Assembly (NCBI RefSeq): GCF_031583025.1
Contig: NZ_CP134062.1
Span: 496,001-560,000, forward strand
DNA: 64,000 nt
Source of the DNA: Mycobacterium sp. Z3061
Lineage (GTDB): Bacteria > Actinomycetota > Actinomycetes > Mycobacteriales > Mycobacteriaceae
Direction: 5' to 3'
Shown here: positions 43,695 to 52,097 of the stretch, one piece after another
Numbering within the stretch: position 1 is the stretch's first letter
Layout of the letters: every line of letters begins with the position of its first letter
Program-made: the position numbers and the translations under genes
The notes under the pieces: generated by a model
What the model was told of the DNA's origin: nothing
Databases searched by the model: none
Seen by the model: the letters and a program-made list of their open reading frames with translations, nothing else

Positions 43695-45284
43695 TCAGGG
43701 GATGAGGGCGCTGATGTCCTTGATGTTCTCGGAGATCGCCTTGGCGATGACGAGGAATTCGACGATGCCGGCGATGGTGGCCAGTCCGACGTCGGCGGCG
43801 AGCGGATATCCGATGGCGTTGATCAGGTTGCCCTGCAGCAGCTCGCTCAGGAAAAGCTGCGAGTCGTACAGCGGCATGGTGGTGGCGAAGGCGAGCGCGG
43901 TGTCGGCGGTGGGGAGCAGGACGGCGTAGTCGGTCGAGATGACCGTGGCGGCGGTGTTCACGATCTTCTCCGGCGACGGCAGCGCGGCGAGTGTCGCCAT
44001 CAGGTCTGCGGGTTGCGGCGGAGTGAAGGACGGGATGGTGATCGGTTGTGCCATCAGCTTCTGCACCTCGGCGGTGAAGTCGTGGATGCCTTGTTGTGTT
44101 CCGGCGGTGAGGGCTTCGATGACAGTGCCCGGGCTGACGTCCGGGAACAAACCGAACGGGGTGCGGATGTCCGCGGGACTGGTCGAGTAGCCGTGGTACG
44201 GGTCGCCGTAGCCCAGGTTGACGATCACCTTCAGGTCGGGTTCGATCAGGGCGGCCAGCGGGTTGCCGATGACGGAGGTCAGGCGCAGCGGTGCCAGCAG
44301 CGGCAGGTTCTCGGTCGGGATCATGTAGTAGTCGGTCACGCCGGTGTAGCCAGGTGAGGTCGTCAGCTTGATGGCGCCGTCGACCTGCGGCACCGTGAGA
44401 TCCAGATACTTGACGTGCACGGTCGCGATCCCCATCACCGCATTGAGGTCGGAGATGAAGTTGAGCGGATACCGCGGGAAGTCGGCGAAGCCGTCGTACA
44501 CCTGGGTGTAGATGGCAGTCGGGTAGAGCGTGTCCGACGGTGTCCCGCCATAGAACGACAGACCGAGGGTCGGCAGCGTCAGACCGGGAAAACGCGCCAG
44601 CATGCCGCCGTTGGGATTCATCTCATTGCCGACGAGGACGAAGTTGAGCTTCCCCTGGTAGGGCGAACCCATGGCGGCCAGCTTCTGCATTTCCAGCGAG
44701 GCGATGATCGCGCTCTGGGAGTAGCCGAAGATGGTGAGGCTGTTTCCGGGAATGGCCAACTGCGCTTGAATCGCGTTGTCCATGATCGTCAGGCCCTCGA
44801 CGACCGACTGGTTCAGCGTCATGCTCTTCACGCCGGTGATCGGATACAGGTTCTCCGGGGTGTACAGCGGTAGGCGGGCGGTGAGTGTGCGGACATAGAG
44901 TTCGTTCGCCTTCTCGACGTACGCCGCTGACGGAATGGGCACACCGGTGGGTCCGACGAACAACGAGGTCAGGTTGGCGGCGAAGGGCGGAATCGCGGCG
45001 GCGCTGGCGGCCTCGGTCTGCACATAGGCGTTCGCCGCCGCGGCCAGGGTCTGCTGGAAGCTGGTCTGGAATGCCTCGACCTGCCCGACGAGTGCCTGGA
45101 ACTCCTGCCCGTGACTGCCGAACAGATTCGCGATGGCTGCCGAGACCTCGTCGGCGGCCGCGGCCAGCAGGCCGGTGGTCGGCGCTGCCGCGGCCGCGCT
45201 CGCGGCGCTGACCGTCGAACCGATGTTTCCGATGTCCGTGACTGCTGTCGTGATGACCTCCGGCGCGACAAGCAGATTCGTCAT
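43695..45284 (-). CDS. PE family protein with PE-PPE hydrolase domain, array member 4
   Basis: A 529-residue protein carrying a true PE dipeptide (APEVIT) and the export motif YVQTE near 87. The hydrolase domain has FGYSQSA near residue 187, YDGFADFPRYP and TVHVKYL. The C-terminal module is VLLPTADTALAFATTMP and GNLINAIGYPLAADVGLAT. It is very close to member 5 in sequence, and its promoter region is also alike. It has the shortest linker of the six. Confidence 0.93.
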   Translation of the reverse strand: MTNLLVAPEVITTAVTDIGNIGSTVSAASAAAAAPTTGLLAAAADEVSAAIANLFGSHGQEFQALVGQVEAFQTSFQQTLAAAANAYVQTEAASAAAIPPFAANLTSLFVGPTGVPIPSAAYVEKANELYVRTLTARLPLYTPENLYPITGVKSMTLNQSVVEGLTIMDNAIQAQLAIPGNSLTIFGYSQSAIIASLEMQKLAAMGSPYQGKLNFVLVGNEMNPNGGMLARFPGLTLPTLGLSFYGGTPSDTLYPTAIYTQVYDGFADFPRYPLNFISDLNAVMGIATVHVKYLDLTVPQVDGAIKLTTSPGYTGVTDYYMIPTENLPLLAPLRLTSVIGNPLAALIEPDLKVIVNLGYGDPYHGYSTSPADIRTPFGLFPDVSPGTVIEALTAGTQQGIHDFTAEVQKLMAQPITIPSFTPPQPADLMATLAALPSPEKIVNTAATVISTDYAVLLPTADTALAFATTMPLYDSQLFLSELLQGNLINAIGYPLAADVGLATIAGIVEFLVIAKAISENIKDISALIP

Positions 45285-45334
45285 GGGCGTCTCTTCCCCC
45301 GTCGAAGACCGTGGTCTCGGTCAGATTGGCCGCC

Positions 45335-45345
45335 AGCGTATGACG
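45335..45345 (-). promoter_or_regulatory. shared -10-type element of PE array members 4 and 5 (member 4 copy)
   Basis: On the minus strand CGTCATACGCTG places a TACGCT hexamer 51 bp before the start codon. The member 5 leader has CGTCATACCCTG at exactly the same distance (TACCCT, 47124-47119). A CTGACCG motif and a GGGGGA ribosome site follow in both. Confidence 0.5.
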
Positions 45346-45394
45346 AGGCCGCCGAATCTGTCCGGGTTTTGGCGCTATCGGGGAGCGCCGAGAC

Positions 45395-47068
45395 TTACGG
45401 GATCAGTGCCCGGATGTCGCTGATGTTCTGTGAGATCGCCTTCGAGATGACCAGGAACTGGACGATGCCGGCAATCGTCACCAGACCGACATCGGCCGCG
45501 ATGGGATATCCGATCGCGTTGACGATGTTGCCCTGCACCAGTTGCTCCAGGAAGAGCTGGGAGTCGTACAGGGGCAGCGAGGTCGCAAAGGCCAGCGCCG
45601 TATCGGCGGCCGGGAGCAGCACGGCGTAGTCGGTCGAGATGACCGTGGCGGCGGTGTTCACGACCTTCTCCGGTGACGGCAGGTTCGACAACGTGGCAAT
45701 GAGGTCGGCGGGCTGCGGGGGCGTGAATGTCGGGAACTCGATCGGCTGCGCGGCCAGGGCCTGCAGTTCGGTGTGGAAGTCCTGGATCCCCTGGCGGGTT
45801 CCGTTGGCGAAAGCGTCGATCAGGGTGCTGGGACTGACGTCCGGGAAGAGCCCGAACGGGGTCTGCACGTCGGCGTAGCTGGTCGAATAACCGTAGTTGG
45901 GGTCGCCGTAACCCAGATTGACGATCACTTCCAGGTTCGGTTCGATCAGGGCGGCGAGCGGGTTCCCGATCACCGGTATCGCGCGTAGCGGCATGAGCAG
46001 CGGTAGTTCCTCGGTGGGAATCATGTAGTAGTAGGTCTTGCCGCCGTTCTCGTAATAGCCGGGCGAAGTGGGTAGTTGAACGGCGCTGTTGACTTGAGCG
46101 GCAGTCAGACTCAGGTACTTCGTGTGCACCGTGGCGATGCCCACCACCGCGTTGAGGTCGGAGATGAAGTTGAGCGGATACCGCGGGAAGTCGGCGAAGC
46201 CGTCGTACTCCTGGGTGTAGATGGCCACGTCGTAGGGCGTGTTCGACGGTGTCGCTCCGTAGAAGTCGAGACCCAGCGTCGGCAGGGTCAGGTTCGGGAA
46301 GCGGGCCAGCATGCCGCCGTTGGGGTTCATCTCGTTGCCGACCAGGACGAAGTTGAGGTCCGCCGGCGAGATCGGGAAACCCTGCGCCGCAAGCTGTTGC
46401 ATGTACAGCGAGGAGATGATTGCGCTCTGCGAGTAGCCGAAAACGGTCACCGGGCCGTTTGTTATCTGATTCTGGATGTAGTTGCCCAGGATCGTCAGAC
46501 CCTCGGAAACTGATTGGTTCAGCGTCAGGCTTTTGACGCCGGTGATCGGGTACAGCTCTTCGGGCGTGTAGAGGATCGGCAGGGCCTGGTTCGGGTTGTT
46601 CGCATGCACGTAAAGGAGATTCGCCAGAGTGGCGTATTCCGGCGGCGGTATCGGCACCCCGGTGGGGCCGATGAACACCGCGGTCGGAAATGTGCTGAAG
46701 GGCGGATTGGTGACCGGGAACGCCGGCGGTGGGGGTGTGAACGCCGCGGCGGCGGGCAGACCCAGGGCCCCTTGCAGGGCGGCGGCGGCCGCGGTCTCGG
46801 TGTGGGCATAGGCATTCGCCGCCGCTGCGAGGCTCTGCTGGAACTGCTCGTGATACGCCTCCACCTGGCCGATCACCGCCTGAAATTCCTGGCCGTGCGT
46901 GCCGAAGAAATTCGCGACGGCCGCGGATACCTCGTCCGCGGCGGCGGCCAGGAGGCCCGAGGTCGGTGCGGCCGCGGCCGCGCCTGCCGCCCGCACCGTT
47001 GAACCGATGCTCTCGATGTCCGTGGCGACCGATGTGATGATCTCCGGCTGTACCAACATAGACGTCAT
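45395..47068 (-). CDS. PE family protein with PE-PPE hydrolase domain, array member 5
   Basis: A 557-residue protein with PE dipeptide (QPEIIT) and export motif YAHTE near 87. An additional Pro-rich linker (about residues 100-135) precedes the hydrolase domain. The Ser nucleophile motif FGYSQSA is near 211, with YDGFADFPRYP and TVHTKYL following. The C-terminal module is VLLPAADTALAFATSLP (TAD changed to AAD) and GNIVNAIGYPIAADVGL. It is close kin of member 4, which suggests a recent duplication. Confidence 0.93.
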   Translation of the reverse strand: MTSMLVQPEIITSVATDIESIGSTVRAAGAAAAAPTSGLLAAAADEVSAAVANFFGTHGQEFQAVIGQVEAYHEQFQQSLAAAANAYAHTETAAAAALQGALGLPAAAAFTPPPPAFPVTNPPFSTFPTAVFIGPTGVPIPPPEYATLANLLYVHANNPNQALPILYTPEELYPITGVKSLTLNQSVSEGLTILGNYIQNQITNGPVTVFGYSQSAIISSLYMQQLAAQGFPISPADLNFVLVGNEMNPNGGMLARFPNLTLPTLGLDFYGATPSNTPYDVAIYTQEYDGFADFPRYPLNFISDLNAVVGIATVHTKYLSLTAAQVNSAVQLPTSPGYYENGGKTYYYMIPTEELPLLMPLRAIPVIGNPLAALIEPNLEVIVNLGYGDPNYGYSTSYADVQTPFGLFPDVSPSTLIDAFANGTRQGIQDFHTELQALAAQPIEFPTFTPPQPADLIATLSNLPSPEKVVNTAATVISTDYAVLLPAADTALAFATSLPLYDSQLFLEQLVQGNIVNAIGYPIAADVGLVTIAGIVQFLVISKAISQNISDIRALIP

Positions 47069-47420
47069 TTGCCCACCCCATCCCCCTGTGACCGCAAAAA
47101 CGGTCAGTTCCCGAAGTCAGGGTATGACGCCGACGCTATGCCTGTCAGGAGTTCCCGTTCTTTGACAATCGCCTAATAGCGCATGCCGCAATACATTTGA
47201 GAATCATTGGAATTCGACGACTAACGCTTCCCGCGAAGCTCGTGCGACGTCCTAACCCACCGTGCGGGAATTCCGCTGGGAAGCCAAAGGTTCTGCGTCC
47301 AATAGCGACCGGGCCGACGGCGGGTCCCTCGATCGGGGCCGCACCGACCGGTGCGGTGTGTGCGACTTCGGAACTGGTGCAAGGGAATAGATCGACCAAC
47401 ACGTCGAAGGCCGAGTCCGG
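47069..47420. other. 352-bp intergenic region in the PE array
   Basis: The longest gap in the array. The right part upstream of member 5 carries the TACCCT -10-like element at 47124-47119. The rest, downstream of member 6, shows no gene with a recognisable product or ribosome site. An 85-codon open frame at 47145-47402 on the minus strand is compositionally ordinary and unlike any family I know. Confidence 0.5.
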
Positions 47421-49073
47421 CTACAAGCCGATGCTCTGCAGGTCCTGAGCGATGTCCGCGGCGGCCTCCACCACCGCGATGAACTCGATCATGCCGCCCA
47501 GCGCGGCCAGCCCGGCGGTGGCGGCGAGCGGAAGTTCGATTGCGGCCCTGAGGTTGCCCTGGGCGAGCTGGCTCACGAACAGCGTGAAGTCGTACGCGGG
47601 CATGGTGGTGGCAAACGCGGTGAGCAGGTCTGCCGTCGGGAGCAGCACCGAGTAGCCGGTGGAGACCACCGATGCGAACGTGTTGGCGATGTTGACCGGC
47701 GTCGGCGGTAGGACCGGCGGCGTCGGTGGTGCGTAAGCCTGAATGAGTGGCGGGAACCCGGGCGGTTGAATTACCGGGGCCGTGGTCAGCGCGTGCGGTG
47801 CAATGGCGAGGAAGTCGTTGATGCCCTGCTGGGTCCCCCGGACCAGAGCGTCCGCGACGACGCCCGGCGGGACTTCCGGGAACAGCCCGAACGGCGTAGG
47901 CACGTCGGCGTAGCCCGTCGAGTATCCGTAGTTGGGGTCGCCGTAGCCGAGGTTCACGATCACCTTCAGGTTCGGCTGTACCAGCGCCGCAAGAGGTTCG
48001 CCGATGACGGGGATGGCGCGCACCGGGTCCAGCAGCGGAAGATTCGGGTGATCGATGATGAACCACCTGTTGCTCGTCGCGCCGGTGGTCGGCAACGGAG
48101 TGGCCGACTGGACTTGCGCGGGCGTGAGGTCGGCGTAAGTCGTGTGGACCGTGATGATGCCGAAGACGGCATTGATGTCCGACACGATATTGAGCGGGTA
48201 CCGGGGGAAGTCGGCGAAGCCGTCGTACTGGAGCGTGTAAGTCGTTGTGGGATAAGGGGTATTGGGCATCGCGCCGTAGAACGGCAGACCCACGGTCGAG
48301 ATGTCCAGGCCGGGGATGCGGGCCAGTATGCCCCCGTTGGGGTTCATCTCGTTGCCGGTGAGGATGAAACTGAGCTGACTGGGGAGTGGGGCGTTGGGTC
48401 CCAGCGAAGCGTAATGCCCCATCAGCAGCGACGAGATGACCGCACTCTGCGAGTAGCCGAAAACGGTGACGTGGTTGCCGGCGTGGATCTGATCCCAGAC
48501 CGCGGTGTCGAGGATCTGTAGGCCCTGTTGCACCGAAGAGGCGAAGATCAACGAGCGCACGCCGGTGATCGGATACAGCTGCTCGGGAGTGACCAGCGAT
48601 GTCAGAGTCGCGCCCATCGCATTGGGCTGGATGAAGAGTTTGTTGACAGCATCGAGGTAGGTCGGCCCGGGAATCGGAGTTCCGGTGCCGCCCATGGCAA
48701 TTGCGATATTGTCGTTGAACACCGGCGGCAGGACGGGCGGCGCGGTCGGCTGGAAGAGCCCGCCCGTCACGCTCTGCCGAAGCTGGGCGGTGTTGATCGC
48801 CTCGGCGTTGACGTAGTAGTCGATCGTGGAGCTCAGGTTCTGAATCAGACCCTGGTACAGGGGCCCGAGCTTGGCGCTCACCGATTGGAATTCCCGGCCG
48901 AACCCACCGAAGAAGTCGGCGATCGCCGTCGACACCTCGTCGGCCGCCGCGGTCATCAGCGTGGTCGTGGGAGCTGCCGCGGCCGCGGCAGCCTCACCGA
49001 TCGCCGTGCCGAGCCCGGACAACTCCGTCGCGGCGGCTGCCAATGCCGGCGGCTGCGCGAATACGTAAGACAC
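47421..49073 (-). CDS. PE family protein with PE-PPE hydrolase domain, array member 6
   Basis: A 550-residue protein from GTG 49073, the usual PE N-terminus (SYVFAQPPALAAAATELSG). Longer in-frame starts add a basic tail unlike the family. It lacks the PE dipeptide (PPAL). The export motif is YVNAE near 87, preceded by YY. The hydrolase domain has FGYSQSA near 205, YDGFADFPRYP and TVHTTYADL. The C-terminal module is VLLPTADLLTAFATTMP and GNLRAAIELPLAATAGL. It is probably the oldest or most distant of the six. Confidence 0.92.
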   Translation of the reverse strand: MSYVFAQPPALAAAATELSGLGTAIGEAAAAAAAPTTTLMTAAADEVSTAIADFFGGFGREFQSVSAKLGPLYQGLIQNLSSTIDYYVNAEAINTAQLRQSVTGGLFQPTAPPVLPPVFNDNIAIAMGGTGTPIPGPTYLDAVNKLFIQPNAMGATLTSLVTPEQLYPITGVRSLIFASSVQQGLQILDTAVWDQIHAGNHVTVFGYSQSAVISSLLMGHYASLGPNAPLPSQLSFILTGNEMNPNGGILARIPGLDISTVGLPFYGAMPNTPYPTTTYTLQYDGFADFPRYPLNIVSDINAVFGIITVHTTYADLTPAQVQSATPLPTTGATSNRWFIIDHPNLPLLDPVRAIPVIGEPLAALVQPNLKVIVNLGYGDPNYGYSTGYADVPTPFGLFPEVPPGVVADALVRGTQQGINDFLAIAPHALTTAPVIQPPGFPPLIQAYAPPTPPVLPPTPVNIANTFASVVSTGYSVLLPTADLLTAFATTMPAYDFTLFVSQLAQGNLRAAIELPLAATAGLAALGGMIEFIAVVEAAADIAQDLQSIGL

Positions 49074-49142
49074 CCTGGTGAGGGTAGAGCGGTGGCGCCA
49101 CGATGTCTGGCCTTTGGCCCGACTCATAGAGCTTTGCCCGGA

Positions 49143-49985
49143 TCAGCCCAAGAGAGCCTCTCGCAACCGGGTCACATCCGTCCCGGTGATGCCGGCGTCG
49201 CGCAGGTAGGCGTCCAGCGATCCGAACGACTCGTCGATCGTTTGCCATGCCGCCCAGAGGTATTCGGCGCGGACACCGAGAACTCCGTCGGACAGCCGCG
49301 CCTTGGTGAAGGTGACCACCTCGGGGGTCAGCTCGACGTCGGAGCGCTGCGCGATCATCTCGGCGATCTGTTGGCGCAGCTGCGGTACGGCTTCGTTGCT
49401 GCGCAGGTAGTCGGCGACGATGAGGTCGCGGTCCAGCCCGGCGGCTTCCAGGACTGTCGCGACCACGAAACCGGTACGGTCCTTGCCGGCAAAACAGTGG
49501 GTGAGCACCGGGCGACCGGCGGCCAGCAACGTGAAGACCCGGCGTACCGCGCGTTGGGCCCCGTTGCGAGTGGGGAATTCGCGGTACTCCTCGGTCATGT
49601 AGCGGATCGCGTTGGCTTCGATAGCTTCGTCGGACTCGTCGGCATCGCCTTCGGTCATCAATCGCCTGAACGCACTTTCGTGCGGGGCTTCATTGTTGTC
49701 GGAGTCATCGGCAGCGGGCTGGTCGTCGGCGAGGTCCGGGAATGGCAACAGATGGATGTCGACGCCGTCGGGCACCCGACCCGGGCCGCGCCGGCTGACC
49801 TCGCGGGTCGAGCGCAGGTCGGCGACGTCGGTGATGCCCAACCGGCGCAACACCTCCCGTCCGTCGTCGTCCAGTCCGCTCAGCTCACTGGACCGGTACA
49901 GCCGTCCGGGCCGAAGTGCCGCCGTCTGATCGGCGACATCGCGAAAGTTCCACGCCCCGGGCAGTTCCCGGGATGTCTCAGCCAT
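49143..49985 (-). CDS. ptbB: protein tyrosine phosphatase PtbB (PtpB-like, Rv0153c)
   Basis: A 280-residue phosphatase of the tyrosine/lipid phosphatase class. The P-loop HCFAGKDRTG carries Cys164 and Arg170, and the lysine in AGKDR is typical of phosphoinositide-active enzymes. Residues 80-130 are acidic (ADDQPAADDSDNNEAPHES) and correspond to the lid region of M. tuberculosis PtpB. In pathogens PtpB is secreted and dephosphorylates host phosphoinositides; no signal is visible. It overlaps the stop of fadE2 by eight bases, so the two are coupled, as Rv0154c-Rv0153c. Confidence 0.95.
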   Translation of the reverse strand: MAETSRELPGAWNFRDVADQTAALRPGRLYRSSELSGLDDDGREVLRRLGITDVADLRSTREVSRRGPGRVPDGVDIHLLPFPDLADDQPAADDSDNNEAPHESAFRRLMTEGDADESDEAIEANAIRYMTEEYREFPTRNGAQRAVRRVFTLLAAGRPVLTHCFAGKDRTGFVVATVLEAAGLDRDLIVADYLRSNEAVPQLRQQIAEMIAQRSDVELTPEVVTFTKARLSDGVLGVRAEYLWAAWQTIDESFGSLDAYLRDAGITGTDVTRLREALLG

Positions 49986-51210
49986 GACTGGTGACCGCCG
50001 CGGCCAGGGCTGACTGCTCGCGGCCCAGCTCGGTGCGCGCGATGGTCCGCAGGTGCACCTCGTCGGGGCCGTCGAAGATACGCATCGCGCGGTGCCAGCC
50101 GTAGAGCCGGGCCAACACCGTGTCGTCGCTGACGCCGGCGGCGCCGTGTACCTGGATCGCGCGGTCGATGACGTCACACGCCACCTGCGGTGCTACCGCC
50201 TTGATCTGCGAGACCAGCAGATGCGCGGCCTTGTTGCCGTGCTTGTCGATGGTCCACGCCGCCTTTTCGCACAGCAGCCTGGCCTGGTCGATCTCGTTGC
50301 GGGACTTGGCAACCGCGTGTTGCACCAGTCCCTGGTCGGCGAGCGGGCGGCCGAACGCGATGCGGTTGTTGGCCCGGGCGACCATCAGCGCGAGCGCGCG
50401 TTCGGCTCCGCCGAGCGCGCGCATGCAGTGGTGGATGCGGCCCGGCCCGAGTCGTGCCTGAGCGATGGCGAAGCCGGCGCCCTCCTCGCCGAGCAGGTTG
50501 GTGGCCGGCACCCGCACGTTGTCGTAGACGATCTCGCAGTGGCCGTGCTGGTCCTGCCAGCCGAACACCGGCGTGGAGCGCACGACCGTCACTCCCGGGG
50601 TGTCCATCGGCACCAGGATCATGGACTGCTGCTGGTGGCTGGCCGCCTCGGGATTTGTGCGGCCCATGACGATGAGGATCTTGCAGCGTGGATCCGCCGC
50701 GCCTGACGTCCACCACTTGCGGCCGTTGATCACGTAGTCGGCGCCGTCGCGCACGATCGAGGTTTCGATGTTGCGCGCGTCGCTGCTGGCGACCGCGGGC
50801 TCGGTCATCGAGAACGCGCTGCGGATCTCCCCGTTCAGCAGCGGCTCGAGCCACTGCTTGCGCTGGGGTTCGGTGGCGAACAGGTGCAGGGTCTCCATGT
50901 TCCCGGTGTCCGGGGCCGCGCAGTTGAGCGCCTCCGGAGCGATCTCGAGACTCCAGCCGGTCAGTTCCGCCAGCGGCGCATACTCCAGGTTGGTCAGACC
51001 GGACTCGGCCGGCAGGAACAGGTTCCACAGGCCGCGTTCCCTGGCCTTGACCTTCAGGTCTTCGATGACCGGCGGGACCGTGAAGTCGCCGGGCCCGGCT
51101 TCGTGGCGGTACTTGTCGTAGTCGGCCTCTGCCGGAAAGACGTGTTCGGTCATGAAGTCGGACAGTCGTTTGTGGTAATCGCTGGCTTTGGCCGACATTG
51201 CGAAGTCCAT
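49978..51210 (-). CDS. fadE2: acyl-CoA dehydrogenase FadE2-like (Rv0154c)
   Basis: A 410-residue FAD acyl-CoA dehydrogenase. It has the AFSMTEPAVASSDARNIETS flavin motif near residue 135, GRKWWTSGAADPRCKILIVM near 162, and the C-terminal DGPDEVHLRTIARTELG near 385. The AVASSDA variant in place of GGSD is typical of the ACAD10/11-like branch, which acts on 4- or 3-hydroxy or branched acyl groups. ATG 51210 was chosen; the upstream in-frame region lies inside a dispersed repeat. It is coupled to ptbB. Confidence 0.93.
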   Translation of the reverse strand: MDFAMSAKASDYHKRLSDFMTEHVFPAEADYDKYRHEAGPGDFTVPPVIEDLKVKARERGLWNLFLPAESGLTNLEYAPLAELTGWSLEIAPEALNCAAPDTGNMETLHLFATEPQRKQWLEPLLNGEIRSAFSMTEPAVASSDARNIETSIVRDGADYVINGRKWWTSGAADPRCKILIVMGRTNPEAASHQQQSMILVPMDTPGVTVVRSTPVFGWQDQHGHCEIVYDNVRVPATNLLGEEGAGFAIAQARLGPGRIHHCMRALGGAERALALMVARANNRIAFGRPLADQGLVQHAVAKSRNEIDQARLLCEKAAWTIDKHGNKAAHLLVSQIKAVAPQVACDVIDRAIQVHGAAGVSDDTVLARLYGWHRAMRIFDGPDEVHLRTIARTELGREQSALAAAVTSHG

Positions 51211-51243
51211 GACCGCCACGATAGGACACCTGTCACCACCCCC

Positions 51244-51305
51244 CGCGAGCAGACGCAGAATCGCATGCAAGAGCACGGATTTGTGCGATTTTGTGTCTGC
51301 TCGCG
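51244..51305. repeat. dispersed inverted repeat, family A copy 2
   Basis: Arms at 51244-51265 and 51284-51305 pair at 20 of 22 positions and share the CGCGAGCAGAC core with 5353-5439. It lies in the divergent promoter region of fadE2 and the DUF1348 gene, so it is not simply a terminator. Confidence 0.75.
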
Positions 51306-51335
51306 GGTTGGATGGCCGGCGGGTTAAATGATGTG

Positions 51336-51788
51336 ATGCGCCCCCCGCTTCCGCCGTTCAGCCTCGAGACAGCGCTGCAGAAAGTTCAGGCCGCCGAAGA
51401 CGCCTGGAACACCTGTGATCCCGAGCGGGTGAGCCTGGCCTACACGGTCGACTCGCAGTGGCGGAACCGCGGCGAGCACATCGTCGGCCGGGCCGAGATC
51501 GTTGCCTTCCTGACCCGCAAGTGGCAACGCGAACTCGACTACTCGCTACGCAAAGGTCTGTGGAGCTTCACCGACAACCGGATTGCGGTGCGCTTCCAGT
51601 ACGAGTGCCACGACCCGAGCGGCCAGTGGTACCGCAGCTACGGCAACGAACTGTGGGAATTCAGCGCGGACGGGCTGATGGCGCGCCGTGAAGCCAGCAT
51701 CAACGATGTCGCGATCAATGAATCCGACCGCAGGCTGTTCGGGCCCCGCCCCGCGTCGGAGCACGGCGCGGACTTCCCGCTGTGGTGA
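51336..51788 (+). CDS. DUF1348 / NTF2-like protein
   Basis: A 150-residue SnoaL-like fold protein of the DUF1348 family. The conserved stretch runs [57 protein letters not shown] and [20 protein letters not shown] (separate segments). The function is unknown. ATG 51336 was chosen because upstream in-frame codons belong to a dispersed repeat. It lies where M. tuberculosis has the pnt transhydrogenase genes. Confidence 0.88.
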   Translation: MRPPLPPFSLETALQKVQAAEDAWNTCDPERVSLAYTVDSQWRNRGEHIVGRAEIVAFLTRKWQRELDYSLRKGLWSFTDNRIAVRFQYECHDPSGQWYRSYGNELWEFSADGLMARREASINDVAINESDRRLFGPRPASEHGADFPLW

Positions 51789-51795
51789 TCCGTTC

Positions 51796-51921
51796 TCAGA
51801 CCGGCGGGTAGCTGGGCGGCGGATATCCGTTTCCGGACTCCACGCCGCGCAGGCCCCAGGTGAGATAGCTGAAGAAAAACTCGATCTCGTCGCTTCCGTC
51901 GTAGTCAGGACTCGGGTCCAT
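51796..51921 (-). CDS. 41-residue small protein with Tyr/Pro-rich tail
   Basis: A 41-codon frame with a strong ribosome site (GAGGTGGAG) four bases before ATG 51921. The protein begins MDPSPDYDGSDEIEFFFSYL, has a short hydrophobic stretch (FFFSYLTWGL), and ends in NGYPPPSYPPV. It diverges from the TetR gene at 52098. The charge pattern and ribosome site look like a real gene, but I recognise no family. It may be a small regulatory or membrane-associated protein. Confidence 0.6.
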   Translation of the reverse strand: MDPSPDYDGSDEIEFFFSYLTWGLRGVESGNGYPPPSYPPV

Positions 51922-52024
51922 CACTCCACCTCTCGACTGCCGATCGACTCCCCCATTGCGTCTGTTTCGCGAGTCTAGTCCTATCCGCGTCGGTGCGACA
52001 GGCGCGGTCCTGCCTAAACTGTCC

Positions 52025-52044
52025 AACTAGTTGATTGATAATCA
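52025..52044. promoter_or_regulatory. candidate TetR operator between the small protein and its divergent regulator
   Basis: AACTAGTT (52025-52032) is a perfect palindrome and overlaps TGATT-GAT-AATCA (52032-52044), a second inverted repeat. They lie about 55-75 bp before the TetR ATG in an otherwise GC-rich region. Confidence 0.5.
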
Positions 52045-52097
52045 GTCAGGTGGGGGGTCGTCCGCGCCCCTACCGGCAGTGACGAGGGTGAGTAGAG

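Noticed and set aside
45375-47081. A 568-codon minus-strand frame over PE array member 5 in another frame
   Set aside because: Arg/Gly/Pro-rich low-complexity product without any motif, while the overlapping frame encodes a full PE hydrolase.
47145-47402. An 85-codon frame in the longest gap of the PE array
   Set aside because: No ribosome site, no known family, and composition like random high-GC DNA. Kept only as part of the intergenic entry.
38060-49073. The PE array as a possible assembly artefact or tandem repeat
   Set aside because: The six members differ in length, linkers, motifs and C-terminal loops, so they are diverged paralogues and not collapsed copies.
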